A stretch of DNA of 64,000 nt, taken from positions 24,901 through 88,900 of the forward strand of contig NZ_JBHYHC010000027.1 in the NCBI RefSeq assembly GCF_042738955.1, read 5' to 3'. Each line of letters begins with the position of its first letter. Within the stretch, counting starts at the first letter, position 1. This document shows positions 16,250-25,328 of the stretch, in pieces. The translations under genes were made by a program, and so were the position numbers. This DNA comes from Umezawaea sp042738955 (GTDB lineage Bacteria > Actinomycetota > Actinomycetes > Mycobacteriales > Pseudonocardiaceae). Below the pieces are notes generated by a model. That model was not told the DNA's origin and searched no databases. It saw nothing but the letters and a program-made list of their open reading frames with translations.

Positions 16250-17035
16250 GTGTTCGCACTCGAGAGCGGTTCCGGCACCCCCGTGGTGCTCCTGCACGGA
16301 TTCGGCCTTGACCATCGAAGCCTGCTCCCGCTGGAGCCGACGTTCGAGCGCTCGGGGGGCTGGCGGCGGATCTACCTCGACCTCCCCGGCGCGACCGGGT
16401 CACCGGCAGGCTCGGTGAGCAGTTCGCAGGAGGTCGCGGACGCGGTGGTCGAGGAGGTCCTGGCGCGCGTCGGCGACGAGCCGTTCGCCGTGCTGGGCAG
16501 CTCGTTCGGCGGGATGATCGCCCGCCACGTCGCCCACGAACTGCGCTCGCGGGTCCTCGGGCTCGCCACCCTGGCAGGCGTCTTCATCGCCCAGCACGAC
16601 CGGCGGACCGTGCCGCCGAGAACGGTGCTGAGGCAGGACCCCGCTGTCGAGCCACTCCTCGGGGCTGCGCTCGACCAGTACCGGGAGGTCGCCGTGGTGG
16701 AGTCGCCGGACGACGCGCGAGCGTTCGCCCAGTACCTCCTGCCGGGCCTCGACGGCGCGGACCAGACCGCCCTGGACCGCATCACGAAGAACTACTCCCT
16801 CGACCACGAGCCCGAGGACAAGCACCCCGACCCCTTCGTGCGGCCGACCCAGCACATCACCGCCAGGCAGGACGACGTCGTCGGCCACTCCGACGCCTGG
16901 AACCGCATCGACCACTACCCGCGAGCGTCGTTCGCCTCCCTCGACGCGGCAGGCCACAACGTCCTCTTCGAACAGCCGGACCTGTGCTCGGCACTCGTCC
17001 TCGACTGGCTGGCGAGGATCCGGCAGGGCGACTAG
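16250..17035 (+). CDS. Alpha/beta-fold hydrolase
   Basis: The 261-residue protein opens with VFALESGSGTPVVLLHGFGL (oxyanion HGFG). Its nucleophile elbow is VLGSSFGGM (Ser85), with a likely Asp in TARQDDVVG and His in DAAGHNVLFEQPDL. It has no signal peptide. An in-frame ATG at 16214 lacks a ribosome site. A TACTCT box (16238-16243) lies 6 nt before the GTG at 16250, which favours that start and a leaderless transcript. The substrate cannot be inferred: this is the broad class of cytoplasmic esterases and lactonases. A 12-bp perfect hairpin follows the stop. Confidence 0.85.
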   Translation: MFALESGSGTPVVLLHGFGLDHRSLLPLEPTFERSGGWRRIYLDLPGATGSPAGSVSSSQEVADAVVEEVLARVGDEPFAVLGSSFGGMIARHVAHELRSRVLGLATLAGVFIAQHDRRTVPPRTVLRQDPAVEPLLGAALDQYREVAVVESPDDARAFAQYLLPGLDGADQTALDRITKNYSLDHEPEDKHPDPFVRPTQHITARQDDVVGHSDAWNRIDHYPRASFASLDAAGHNVLFEQPDLCSALVLDWLARIRQGD

Positions 17036-17071
17036 CACCCGGCACGCCGCACGGGTGGACGTGCCGGGTGC
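17035..17071. terminator. Bidirectional hairpin between the hydrolase and DUF4132 genes
   Basis: GCACCCGGCACG (17035-17046) and CGTGCCGGGTGC (17060-17071) form a perfect 12-bp stem between two convergent genes. Confidence 0.75.
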
Positions 17072-17077
17072 CACGGG

Positions 17078-20000
17078 TCAGCTCGTCAACGTGGCCAGTT
17101 CGGCCAGCACCTCCGACGCCGTGACGGGACTCAGGTCGGCGAACGTGCCCCCGCTTCCGAGCAGGCGGACCTCGCGCAGCTGTTGCGGCCCGGACTCGTG
17201 CGGTTCGCCGACCACCAGGCCCGGATCCAGGGTCGCCTCGATCGCGCCGCCGTCGGGCAGCGGGCGGAGGATCTCGTTCTCGATGCCCGCGTCCATCGGC
17301 GAGCCGCGTTCCCACTCGCCCTTGGTCAACCGCAGCAGCCTGCCCACCTCCACGTAGACGCCGTCGACCCGGTGCAACTCCCGCGACGACAGCTCGGCCT
17401 CGGTGAACCGGAACACCGGTCGTTGCAGCTGCGCGAACGGCTGGAGGATCTCGTAGTCGGCGAACAGCTCGCCCCACGCCGCCAGGGACTCGCCCAGGTG
17501 CACCGGATGCGCCACCCCGACCAAGGCGTTGTCCGGCAGGACGAAAGTGTCGTCGTGGGCGTCCGCGAAGCTGTCGTCCTCGGCCACCCGGAACGAACTT
17601 CCGGCATCGGTGACCCACACCAGCCGCCGGACCAGGTGGCGCAGCAACGGGTGCTCGACCAGCAGCGCCCGGAACTCCGCGGCGGGCCACCGGCGTTCCC
17701 GGACCATCGACCGTTCCAACCGGACGACCTGGTCGCCCGCGATCGTCCGCACGTCCTTCTTCACCTGCCCGAACCGCTTGTGCTCCTCAACGGCCCCCTC
17801 ACCGTCCTTCGCCCCCGGCTTCGGCAGGTCCTTGAGCCGACGCCCCGACTCGTCCAGCACGAACGGCTTGAGCTGCTCGTCGAACCCGATCGTGAACTGC
17901 CGCGTCCCGTAGTCGACGGTCATCCGCGAGGCGTCGTCCAGACCGAAGTGGGGCACCAGCCGGTCGCCCAACTGCTCGGCGGTCAGCCCCATCCCCTCCG
18001 CGACCTCTTCGATCTTCTCCTGCGCCCGGTACTTGATCCCGGCGAACTTGACCCGTTGCGCGATGCTGTTCAACGCCCCCAACGCCGTGTCCGTGCCGAT
18101 CGCCGCCAGCACGTCCAACCCGACCACCGCCCGCGCGTGCTGGGACTCCCCCGGCCACGCGCGGATGAACGGCTCCAACGCTCGCGCAGTCCCGTCGTCG
18201 CCCAGCAGGCCGAGCGACGGCAGCACCCACCCGTCCTTGGACGGCATCCCGTTGGTGCGCCACACCTCGAACAACTCCCACGCGAACCGGGCGAGCGACG
18301 CCGGGTCGCACGCCGCGCGCACGGCCCCCAGTCCGGGGTGCTCCTCCTCCAGGGTGCTCAACGCCAGCAGCACCAGCAGGTTGCCGACGGCGTCGGCGGA
18401 CAAGGCCTGGTCCGTCCCGCTCACCAGCACCGGGGGCAGCACGATCGGGTCGAGCCACTCGCCGATCTTCGGGGCCACCACCGACGGCACGGTCGCCAGC
18501 GCGACCTCGACAGCCTTCTCCGCCTCGGGCCCGTACTCGCGCGCCGCGACCGCGGCCTGCTCCGGGATCACCCGCAGCGCCGCCTCCGCGGCCTGCCGCG
18601 CCGCGCCCGGCTTGCCCACCGCGTCGGGCACCAGGAACCGGGCCGCGTGCTCGGCGTGCCGCCGCAGCCACTCCGGGGCGAACTCCTGGGCCGTCTTGAG
18701 CTTCACCAGCCACCTCGCGACCAGCTTCGCCGTCTTCAGCGACACCACCGGCGCCACCAGGACGTCCTTGTCCTCCCGCGTCAGCGCCGCGAGGGCCAGC
18801 GCGCTCGGGATGGCGTCGACCCCGAAGCGGGCCAGGAGCCGCTTGCCGTGGGCCGGACCGAGGGAGAGGGCGACGACGTCCCACCCCGCCACCAGGGGGC
18901 GCAGTTCCTCGACCGGACCGCGGAGGAACAGGTCGACCTGCTGAACGCTGTAGAGCGTCCCGGCCCGGTACTGCTCGAGGTGCCCGGACCAGTCGACGTC
19001 CTGGCGGTACCTGTCTACCCCGCCCGAGTACTCCTCCCGCTCACCGGGTTCCCACTCCACCGCCTGGTGGTCGACCGCCTTGAGCCCCTTCACCACCACC
19101 GGCTCCACGCGCACGACCTCCGTCACCCACGGCGGGTCCACGAGCACGGCGGGCAGTGCCTCCGCGGGCGCCACGGCGAGGGCCGCCGCGCGCACGGCCT
19201 CGGCCGCCTCCCGCGCGGCGTCGGGCAGGTCGTCGAGGTCGGCCAGGTCCGGATGGCTCTTGAGGTGCCGTTCCAGCAGCCGCCTCACCAGGGGGTCGCC
19301 GGACGCGGCGAACCGGTGCAGCGCCACGACGGGCTCCCGGCGGGACAGGTCGACCAGGGTGGGCAGCACCCGCTTGGCCTTCAGTCGGGTCAGCAGCGCG
19401 TCGAACGTCCCGGCCGTCGGGAACTCGGCCATCGCCTCCAGCACCATGTCCCGGACATCGCCGTCCAGTTCCGGGCTCGGGTCCAGGAGCACCGCGAGAG
19501 CGGGCATGGCGTCGGGGCCGATCCCGTCCACCAGGGTGTACAGGCCGTCCTTGCCGTGCCTCAGGTACCGCCCCACGGCTCGGGCGGTCAGGGCCCGCTC
19601 CAGCCTGTCGACGGTGTCGACCGAGTACGTCAGCAGCGCGAACGCTCGCACCCGGTCGTACCCACTGGCGTTGGACCGCTCGACCTCGTCGAACGCCTCG
19701 TCGACCCAGTCCCGCCGGTGCGGGAAGAGGTAGGCCGCGGACACCATCGAGCCCAGGTCGGTGCGGTCGGCGGCCACGGCCTCCTCGGCCGCCCGGTGCT
19801 CCGCGTCGGACGCCCGCGCCAGCAACGTCCGCACGCGCCGCGCCGTCCGCACCCCGGACCCGACCGGCACCGGAACGGAAACCCGCCTCAACTGGGTCCG
19901 GTAGGTCTCGGCGCGGCGCACCTCGACGGCGGCCCGCGCGGCGAACGCCACCCCGTGCTCCACCACCATCGCGTCGGCGGCCCACGACTCGGACCCCTGC

Positions 20001-20254
20001 AACACCGCCACCACCGCCGCGCCCAACGGCGTCACCTCACCGGCCAACTGCGCCCGTGCCGCGGCGACCAACACTTGATCACTGGACGGCTCGCTCAACA
20101 CCGCCTCCACGGCGGCCACGTCCCCGGCCAGCACCGACCGCGCCCTCTCCAGCGCACCGACATCGACCTCGACGTCATCCCGCACCCCGCCACCACGCCG
20201 CACGTGAACGTGCGGCACCCACTTAGCGGGAAAGCCCGATCTGGACGTGCTCAC
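17078..20254 (-). CDS. DUF4132-domain protein, 1058 aa
   Basis: The large soluble protein is all-helical for most of its length. Ala/Leu/Glu-rich HEAT-like helices run over about 60-700. The C-terminal part is alpha/beta and matches the DUF4132 (MolR/YehI) style: LGLTAEQLGDRLVPHFGLDD, TVDYGTRQFTIGFDEQLKPF, then FGQVKKDVRTIAGDQVVRLE and a final domain with VWVTDAGSSFRVAEDDSFAD. In other bacteria DUF4132 is often fused to a WGR domain; none is present here. The function is unknown. The GTG at 20252-20254 has AGGGGC upstream; a longer in-frame start 57 nt earlier is possible. It stands alone, convergent with the hydrolase across a terminator, with no visible partner. Confidence 0.85.
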   Translation of the reverse strand: MSTSRSGFPAKWVPHVHVRRGGGVRDDVEVDVGALERARSVLAGDVAAVEAVLSEPSSDQVLVAAARAQLAGEVTPLGAAVVAVLQGSESWAADAMVVEHGVAFAARAAVEVRRAETYRTQLRRVSVPVPVGSGVRTARRVRTLLARASDAEHRAAEEAVAADRTDLGSMVSAAYLFPHRRDWVDEAFDEVERSNASGYDRVRAFALLTYSVDTVDRLERALTARAVGRYLRHGKDGLYTLVDGIGPDAMPALAVLLDPSPELDGDVRDMVLEAMAEFPTAGTFDALLTRLKAKRVLPTLVDLSRREPVVALHRFAASGDPLVRRLLERHLKSHPDLADLDDLPDAAREAAEAVRAAALAVAPAEALPAVLVDPPWVTEVVRVEPVVVKGLKAVDHQAVEWEPGEREEYSGGVDRYRQDVDWSGHLEQYRAGTLYSVQQVDLFLRGPVEELRPLVAGWDVVALSLGPAHGKRLLARFGVDAIPSALALAALTREDKDVLVAPVVSLKTAKLVARWLVKLKTAQEFAPEWLRRHAEHAARFLVPDAVGKPGAARQAAEAALRVIPEQAAVAAREYGPEAEKAVEVALATVPSVVAPKIGEWLDPIVLPPVLVSGTDQALSADAVGNLLVLLALSTLEEEHPGLGAVRAACDPASLARFAWELFEVWRTNGMPSKDGWVLPSLGLLGDDGTARALEPFIRAWPGESQHARAVVGLDVLAAIGTDTALGALNSIAQRVKFAGIKYRAQEKIEEVAEGMGLTAEQLGDRLVPHFGLDDASRMTVDYGTRQFTIGFDEQLKPFVLDESGRRLKDLPKPGAKDGEGAVEEHKRFGQVKKDVRTIAGDQVVRLERSMVRERRWPAAEFRALLVEHPLLRHLVRRLVWVTDAGSSFRVAEDDSFADAHDDTFVLPDNALVGVAHPVHLGESLAAWGELFADYEILQPFAQLQRPVFRFTEAELSSRELHRVDGVYVEVGRLLRLTKGEWERGSPMDAGIENEILRPLPDGGAIEATLDPGLVVGEPHESGPQQLREVRLLGSGGTFADLSPVTASEVLAELATLTS

Positions 20255-20425
20255 ATCGCCCCTTCCTCGTCTCCGACCACCGCTCCGAAGCCGCCGCGAG
20301 TGAACGTCCACAAAGGATTCACGGTGTCACGGGTCCCGCTCACGCCGCTCCGGTGCCGCAGACCTTATTGGGGCGGTCCGACAATCCCGATCGGCAGCCG
20401 CTGGTCCGTCGTGGAGCGAAACACC

Positions 20426-21592
20426 TCAGACCGAGCGGTCCGGTGCGGTTTCCCGTGGTCGCAGCAGGGTTTCCAGGTTGACCCTCGCGATCCGCCTGCG
20501 GAACTCGCCCGCGGCGGAGGCGTCACCGGACTCGTGCATGGTCTCCGTCATCCACACCGCGGCCGCCTGCCGGTCCCACGTGTGGTCGAGGCACGTGTCG
20601 GAGTACGCCTTCAGCAGGCTGTCGTCGCCCTCCTCGACGTGCTTCACGAGAGCGCGCGCGAGCGTGTCGGCGTCGTGCAGCGCGAGGCTCATCCCCTCGG
20701 CGCTCATCGGGGAGATGAGGTGCGCGGCGTCGCCGACGAGGTGGAGCGCGCCGTGGCTCATGGGGCTGAACACGACCCCGCGCAACGGCACCACCTGCTT
20801 GCTCACGATCGGTCCCCTGACGGGCAATGAAGCGCCGAACCTCGCCTCCACCTCGGCCCAGATCCGCTCGTCCGACCACCGGTCGACGTGATCGGTCGCC
20901 GAGCACTGGAGGTAGAACCGGCTGGCGTTCGGGCCTCGGGTGATCTGGGCCGCGAACCCGCGGTCGTGCACGGCCATCACCGCGGGCGGATCGGCGGGCA
21001 CCTCCGCCAGGATCGTCAGCCAGGCGTAGCCGAACTCGTGCGTGTCGCAGCGCAGGACGCCTTCGGGGATCGCTGCCCTGCTGATCCCGCGGTGACCGTC
21101 GCACCCGGCGACGAAGTCGCAGTCGATCACGGTCGTCGCACCCGACGAATCCCGGTACCGGACAACGGGATGTTCGGTGTCCACGCCGGACAACGTGATG
21201 TCCTCGGCCTCGAACCGGAGGTCGCCGCCGTCCCGGAGGAACACCTCGATCAAGTTTCGGACCAAGACCTGCTGCGGGCAGAACACCGATTCCCCGTCCT
21301 GGTCGTCCATCCGCCAGAACCGCTTCTCCCCGTCGACCAGCAGCGGCATCTCCTGGTCCCCGACCTCGTCGCCGACGTCCTCGGCCACCACGTCGACGTC
21401 CCACTTCCGCAGCAGGCGGACGCCCTCGCCGTCGAGGGCCCCGGCCCGCTGCCGGTTCTCCACGTGGTCACGGCCGCGCTTTTCCAGGATGGTGCAAGGG
21501 ATTCCGCTGCGCAGCAGGAAGGTGCCGAGCGCGAGTCCGGCGACACCGCCTCCCACGACGACCACCGTGGTGCGCTCGTTCTCGTGTGCCAT
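20426..21592 (-). CDS. FAD-dependent aromatic hydroxylase, PobA-like
   Basis: This 388-residue class A flavoprotein monooxygenase has the GxGxxG loop VVVVGGGVAGLALGTFLLRS (14-19), then RAGALDGEGVRLLRKWD. The mid-chain DG motif is VAGCDGHRGISRAAIPEG. The GD motif LVGDAAHLISPMSAEGMSLA is followed by LHDADTLARALVKH, in the arrangement of 4-hydroxybenzoate 3-monooxygenase. Like PobA it is about 390 residues with no C-terminal thioredoxin-like extension. The substrate is probably a phenol or hydroxybenzoate, but the residues that fix 4-hydroxybenzoate cannot be assigned with certainty. A divergent catabolic regulator is absent; the nearest, an AraC gene, is upstream in the same orientation, 107 nt away. 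Confidence 0.88.
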   Translation of the reverse strand: MAHENERTTVVVVGGGVAGLALGTFLLRSGIPCTILEKRGRDHVENRQRAGALDGEGVRLLRKWDVDVVAEDVGDEVGDQEMPLLVDGEKRFWRMDDQDGESVFCPQQVLVRNLIEVFLRDGGDLRFEAEDITLSGVDTEHPVVRYRDSSGATTVIDCDFVAGCDGHRGISRAAIPEGVLRCDTHEFGYAWLTILAEVPADPPAVMAVHDRGFAAQITRGPNASRFYLQCSATDHVDRWSDERIWAEVEARFGASLPVRGPIVSKQVVPLRGVVFSPMSHGALHLVGDAAHLISPMSAEGMSLALHDADTLARALVKHVEEGDDSLLKAYSDTCLDHTWDRQAAAVWMTETMHESGDASAAGEFRRRIARVNLETLLRPRETAPDRSV

Positions 21593-21699
21593 GCGCTGTC
21601 CGTTCTCTCGAGGGCGTGTCCCTGTCGATCACCACAGTGCGCCCTCGACACCCTTGCGCCCCACCGTTATGCGGCCACCGGATACCGGAAACCCGCCAA

Positions 21700-22461
21700 C
21701 TACTCCCCCGCGGGGCTCATCGAGGCTTGGTACCGACCCGGTGTCTGCCCGACGACGGCGGTGAACGCCTCGATGAACGTGGACGGGTTGGACCACCCGC
21801 ACAGGATCGCGGTGTCGGTGACGGACCGGCCGTCGGTCAGGTGCACCAGGGCGTGGTGGACGCGGAGGATCGTGCGCCAGCGCTGGAAGCTCATGCCGAG
21901 GTCGGTGTGGAACAGGCGGCTCAACGTCCGCTCGCCCGCCCCGACCATGCGCCCCAGCTCGGTCAGCGTCGTGCCCCGACCCGGCTCGGCGCGCAGCAGG
22001 TCCGTCACGGCGCGCAGCCGGTCGTCACGCGGCTCCGGCAGGTGCAAGGACTGCTCCGGGGCCTCGACCAGCTCGTCGATCATCACGGCCCGCAGCCGCC
22101 GCTCGGCGACCGGACTTCGCCGTCGCGGGCCGGTGAGGGCGAGCAGCACCTCGCGCACCAGCGGGCTCACCGCGAACACGCCGGGATGCGCCAGGAGCCT
22201 GCCGCACAGCTCGGCGGGGATCGCGAGGATGCGGGCGTCGGTCTCGCCGTAGAAGCGGTGGGAGTGCTCGAACCCCGGCGGTGTCCAGGTGATCCGGTTG
22301 GCGGGCGCGACCCACGTCCCACGTTCGGTCGTGGTCGCCAACGCCCCCGCGGCCGCGTAGACCAGCTGCCCGTCCGCGTGCGAGTGGCTGTCGAGGTGGA
22401 ACCCGTGCGGGAGCCACCCCGCGCCGTGCGGCGTGGGCCCTCCCCGAGGTCGCCCGCTCAC
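21700..22461 (-). CDS. AraC-family transcriptional regulator
   Basis: The 253-residue protein has a cupin-like sensor half (HSHADGQLVYAAAGAL, WVAPANRITWTPPGFEHSHR) and a C-terminal double helix-turn-helix. The latter contains LTELGRMVGAGERTLSRLFH, GMSFQRWRTILRVHHALVHL, VTDTAILCGWSNPSTFIEAF and TAVVGQTPGRYQAS. This is the cupin-AraC type often controlling adjacent oxidoreductases or efflux genes. The GTG at 22459-22461 overlaps the stop of the upstream heme oxygenase gene (GTGA), so it is translated as part of the phytochrome-linked operon. The downstream PobA-like gene is the likely target; light control of that hydroxylase through this operon is only a hypothesis. Confidence 0.9.
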   Translation of the reverse strand: MSGRPRGGPTPHGAGWLPHGFHLDSHSHADGQLVYAAAGALATTTERGTWVAPANRITWTPPGFEHSHRFYGETDARILAIPAELCGRLLAHPGVFAVSPLVREVLLALTGPRRRSPVAERRLRAVMIDELVEAPEQSLHLPEPRDDRLRAVTDLLRAEPGRGTTLTELGRMVGAGERTLSRLFHTDLGMSFQRWRTILRVHHALVHLTDGRSVTDTAILCGWSNPSTFIEAFTAVVGQTPGRYQASMSPAGE

Positions 22462-23030
22462 CCGACGACGGCCTCGGCGGACAACCAGTCGCGGAACAGC
22501 AGGAAGTGCGCGTTCGCCGCCTCGACGACAGTCCCCGCGTCTTCGGCCGGCACGGCGTCCTCCGCCATCGCGCAGAACCGCCGGAACCTCCGGCGCGCGT
22601 CCCCGTCCCCGGCGAAGAACGACACCGGCACCGGACCGAGCGCGTCCCCGACCCACCGCGTGATCAGCCGACCGCCGAGCCTCGCGCCCTCCAGCACGTA
22701 CAGCGACCCGACGAGCGCGGGCAGTGCCGCCACGTCCGGTGGGGACGAGCGCGGCAGCGCCGCGACGCGCGAAGGGCTCCAGCCGAGCCGGAGCAGGTCG
22801 GCCACCAGCCGTTCGGCGTCCGACAGCGGTTCCCACGGCAGTCGGTGGGCCACGAGGGACTCCGTCAACGCCCGCTCCAGCGGCTCGTGGAACCCGAGGA
22901 ACGCCGCCAGCACGTCCTCGTAACGCGACGGCGAGGTCAGCCGGGACAGGAAGTCGAGGTCGTCCTCCAGCGCGCGGTGAGCGGCGCGGGTTTCGGCGCG
23001 CAGACGCTCCAGGAGGGACACCCGCGACAT
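22458..23030 (-). CDS. bphO: Biliverdin-producing heme oxygenase
   Basis: The 190-residue all-helical protein has the BphO/HemO look. The proximal His region is ETRAAHRALEDDLDF (His18), and a distal helix follows with GSLYVLEGARLGGRLITRWV, where the glycines let the kinked helix lie over heme. The family splits heme into biliverdin, iron and CO, and biliverdin is the chromophore of bacteriophytochromes. A bacteriophytochrome gene lies 2.3 kb away, divergently, which explains the need for it. It is followed by an overlapping AraC gene and preceded by a response regulator gene 14 nt upstream. All minus-strand genes from 25251 to 21700 appear to be one transcription unit. Confidence 0.92.
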   Translation of the reverse strand: MSRVSLLERLRAETRAAHRALEDDLDFLSRLTSPSRYEDVLAAFLGFHEPLERALTESLVAHRLPWEPLSDAERLVADLLRLGWSPSRVAALPRSSPPDVAALPALVGSLYVLEGARLGGRLITRWVGDALGPVPVSFFAGDGDARRRFRRFCAMAEDAVPAEDAGTVVEAANAHFLLFRDWLSAEAVVG

Positions 23031-23044
23031 CCTAGGGAACCGCG

Positions 23045-23488
23045 TCAGCCCACAGCCGCGTCCGGCCGCGCGTAGCCGTTGGCGTGCCAGTACTCGACCG
23101 CCCCTTGCAGCACCGTCCGGAACAGCGCGAAGTTCACCGGCTTGTAGACGTAGCTGTCCGCGCCCGCCTCGCGGGACCGGTCGATGTCCGAGGACGTCGT
23201 CGACGAGGTGAACACCACGACGATCACGTCCCGCACCCGCGCGTCCGGGTCCGAGCGGATGTCGGCGAGCACGCGGTAGCCGTCGGCCCCCGGCATGTTC
23301 AGGTCGAGCAGCACCAGCACCGGGCGGGTCAGGCCGGGGTCCCGCAACCGGTCCGCGACGAGGTGGCCGTCGGGGAGGAACTCCAGCACCAGCTCCGGGT
23401 GCGAGCGCGACAGGGCGCGGTGGATCGCCTCCCGGTCCTCGTCGCTGTCCTCGACGACCAGCACGACCTGGTCCTCGTCCGCGGTCAC
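23045..23488 (-). CDS. Single-domain response regulator, Rcp1-like
   Basis: The 147-residue receiver domain has no output domain. The acidic pair is VVEDSDEDRE, the phosphoacceptor is Asp62 in LLDLNMPGADG, the Thr/Ser switch is VVVFTSSTTSSD, and Lys116 is in YVYKPVNF. The long insert and late YKPVNF with a C-terminal helix fit the Rcp1 type that receives phosphate from phytochromes. The start could be an ATG at 23500 overlapping the phosphatase stop, but GGGAGG lies a few bases before the GTG at 23488, which I prefer. It probably takes phosphate from the bacteriophytochrome kinase encoded divergently. Confidence 0.9.
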   Translation of the reverse strand: MTADEDQVVLVVEDSDEDREAIHRALSRSHPELVLEFLPDGHLVADRLRDPGLTRPVLVLLDLNMPGADGYRVLADIRSDPDARVRDVIVVVFTSSTTSSDIDRSREAGADSYVYKPVNFALFRTVLQGAVEYWHANGYARPDAAVG

Positions 23489-23499
23489 AGGACCTCCCA

Positions 23500-25251
23500 T
23501 CACGTCCGCCCGTCGGCGTCGAGCACCCGAGGGCCGTGGTACCTGATCAGCAGCACCGCCGCGTCGTCGTCCACCGCGTACCGCCCGTCCCCCGCGACCA
23601 GGGTGTCCGCCATCTCGGGCAGCGGCAGGTGGTGCAGCGCCGCGAGCGTGGTCTCCAGGTCGGTGTCGCCGAAGAACGCGCCGGCACCGTCGCGCGCCTC
23701 GATCAGCCCGTCGGTGAACAGCACCACGCAGTCACCGGGGTGGAGCACGTCGTCCACCAGCGTCAACGAGGGCTCGGCGACCACGCCGACGAGCTGCCCC
23801 AGGCAGGCCGTCTCCTCCACCCGGCCGTCCCGCCGGACGATCATCGGCGGCGGGTGCCCAGCCGTGAGAGACCGGATCGGCAGGCCTTCGGGACCGGCGG
23901 TGCCGAAGGTGACCGTGGCCATGGTGAGGAACTTCCCGACCCTGTTCCGCAGCATCTTCCCGTTGAGCTGGCGCACCGCGTCGTCCGGCTGCCCGCCGGT
24001 CTCCAGGATGGTCTCCACGGTGTGCCGGGCGAGGCCGGTGAGCGCGGCGGCCCCGGCGCCACGACCGCACACGTCGCCGATGAGCGCGGTGAACCGGCCG
24101 TCCGGCTGCCGCACGACCCCGTAGAAGTCGCCGCCGACGTCGAGTTGGCGACCGGCCACGTTGTACCCGGTCGCCACCTCGACGCCGTCCAGCTCGGGCA
24201 GCACCGCGGGCAGGAGGTGCCGTTGCAGCTCCTCGACCTCGGCGCGGCGCTCGTCGTAGAGGGTCGCGTTGCCGATGGCGAGCGCCGCCCGCGTCGCGAT
24301 GTCCTGCACGAACTCCCGCGTGGGCGTCCGCCGCACCCCGGAGCGGTAGAAGAACGTCAGCACGCCCAGCACCCGGCCCCGCGCCCGCAGGACCGCGCTG
24401 GTCATCAGCTCCAGGCCGACGTCCTCGGGCAGCCGCGACGACCGCGGCCGGTTCTCGTCGTCGTCCTGCGAGGTCACCCCGGCCCACCGGCCGTCGCGCA
24501 GGTGGTCGTTGAGCAGGCGCTCCCGGTGCACGTCCACGTGCGCGGCGGCGATCTGCACCAGCGCCCCGTCCCGGCGGATGTGCACGGCGGCCCCGTCTGC
24601 GAGCCCCGGCACCACCATCCGCACGACCGCCCGCAGCGTCTCCTCCACGTCCAGCGACCGGGCCAGCCTCAGGGAGACCTCCGCGAGCACCGCGTCGGCC
24701 GCGAGCCGGTTGTCCAGCAGCGCTTGGTCGGCGATCCGGTCGTCCGCCGCGATCACGACGTCCGCGACCTGGCCCAACGCCCTCGCGACCACGTCGTCCC
24801 CTGGCTCGCGCGCCAGGCTGAGCAGCAGCAGCCCGCTGTCCCCCGCCGCGGCGCGGAACGAGGCCGCGACCACCGTGGTGCCGCCGACGCCCCGCACGCG
24901 CGCGCCCAGTCCGGGGGCGAACGACGCCAGCTCGTCGACGCCCAGCACCGCGACCCTCGCCTGGCCGAAGTCGACCGTCGCGAGCGGGCCGGACCCCTCG
25001 ACCCACGGGACGACGTCCTCGGCGAGCCCGGCCGGGCCGGTCGCCACCCCGTGGTCGTGGTCGGCCCAGCGCACGACCGGCACGGCCCCTCCGGGACCGA
25101 TCCGGGCCCCGAGCACCCCGCGGACGTGCGGCAGCTCCAGGAGACCCAGGTAGAGTTCCTTCGCGAAGACCTTGGTGCTCCCCGCGGCGAACGCGGTCCG
25201 CCACAGCGCGTGCAGCAGGTCCGGCCACAACGGCGGATCGCCTGCGATCAT
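23500..25251 (-). CDS. GAF-domain PP2C (SpoIIE/RsbU-type) serine phosphatase
   Basis: The 583-residue protein has an N-terminal sensor region (about 1-170) and a GAF domain (about 180-335) with LAEVSLRLARSLDVEETLRA. A short coiled linker follows (YDERRAEVEELQRHLLPAVL). The PP2C SpoIIE domain runs from about 350 to 583. Metal-binding acids appear in VGGDFYGVV, LIGDVCGRGAGAA, VLFTDGLIEARD and VDDDAAVLLI. Such phosphatases remove phosphate from anti-anti-sigma factors and switch on alternative sigma factors. It is the first gene of the minus-strand operon, divergent from the phytochrome gene, and its stop overlaps or abuts the response regulator gene. A light-to-sigma-factor signalling route is plausible but inferred. 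Confidence 0.9.
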   Translation of the reverse strand: MIAGDPPLWPDLLHALWRTAFAAGSTKVFAKELYLGLLELPHVRGVLGARIGPGGAVPVVRWADHDHGVATGPAGLAEDVVPWVEGSGPLATVDFGQARVAVLGVDELASFAPGLGARVRGVGGTTVVAASFRAAAGDSGLLLLSLAREPGDDVVARALGQVADVVIAADDRIADQALLDNRLAADAVLAEVSLRLARSLDVEETLRAVVRMVVPGLADGAAVHIRRDGALVQIAAAHVDVHRERLLNDHLRDGRWAGVTSQDDDENRPRSSRLPEDVGLELMTSAVLRARGRVLGVLTFFYRSGVRRTPTREFVQDIATRAALAIGNATLYDERRAEVEELQRHLLPAVLPELDGVEVATGYNVAGRQLDVGGDFYGVVRQPDGRFTALIGDVCGRGAGAAALTGLARHTVETILETGGQPDDAVRQLNGKMLRNRVGKFLTMATVTFGTAGPEGLPIRSLTAGHPPPMIVRRDGRVEETACLGQLVGVVAEPSLTLVDDVLHPGDCVVLFTDGLIEARDGAGAFFGDTDLETTLAALHHLPLPEMADTLVAGDGRYAVDDDAAVLLIRYHGPRVLDADGRT

Positions 25252-25328
25252 CTGGCCGACACCTCCGTTCCGTGCTCCCGTGAATGGTCTTCACGACGGA
25301 GCCGAGCCCACCGGAAGCAGGATCGAGT

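Noticed and set aside
17183..20830. Very long plus-strand open frame opposite the DUF4132 gene
   Set aside because: It is the mirror of a GC3-rich gene: Arg/Pro/His/Gln-rich low-complexity protein with no family motif. The minus strand encodes a coherent DUF4132 protein.
25284..25328. Earlier ATG for the phytochrome gene
   Set aside because: In frame, but with no ribosome site; the extra 15 residues are atypical, and AGGA supports 25329.
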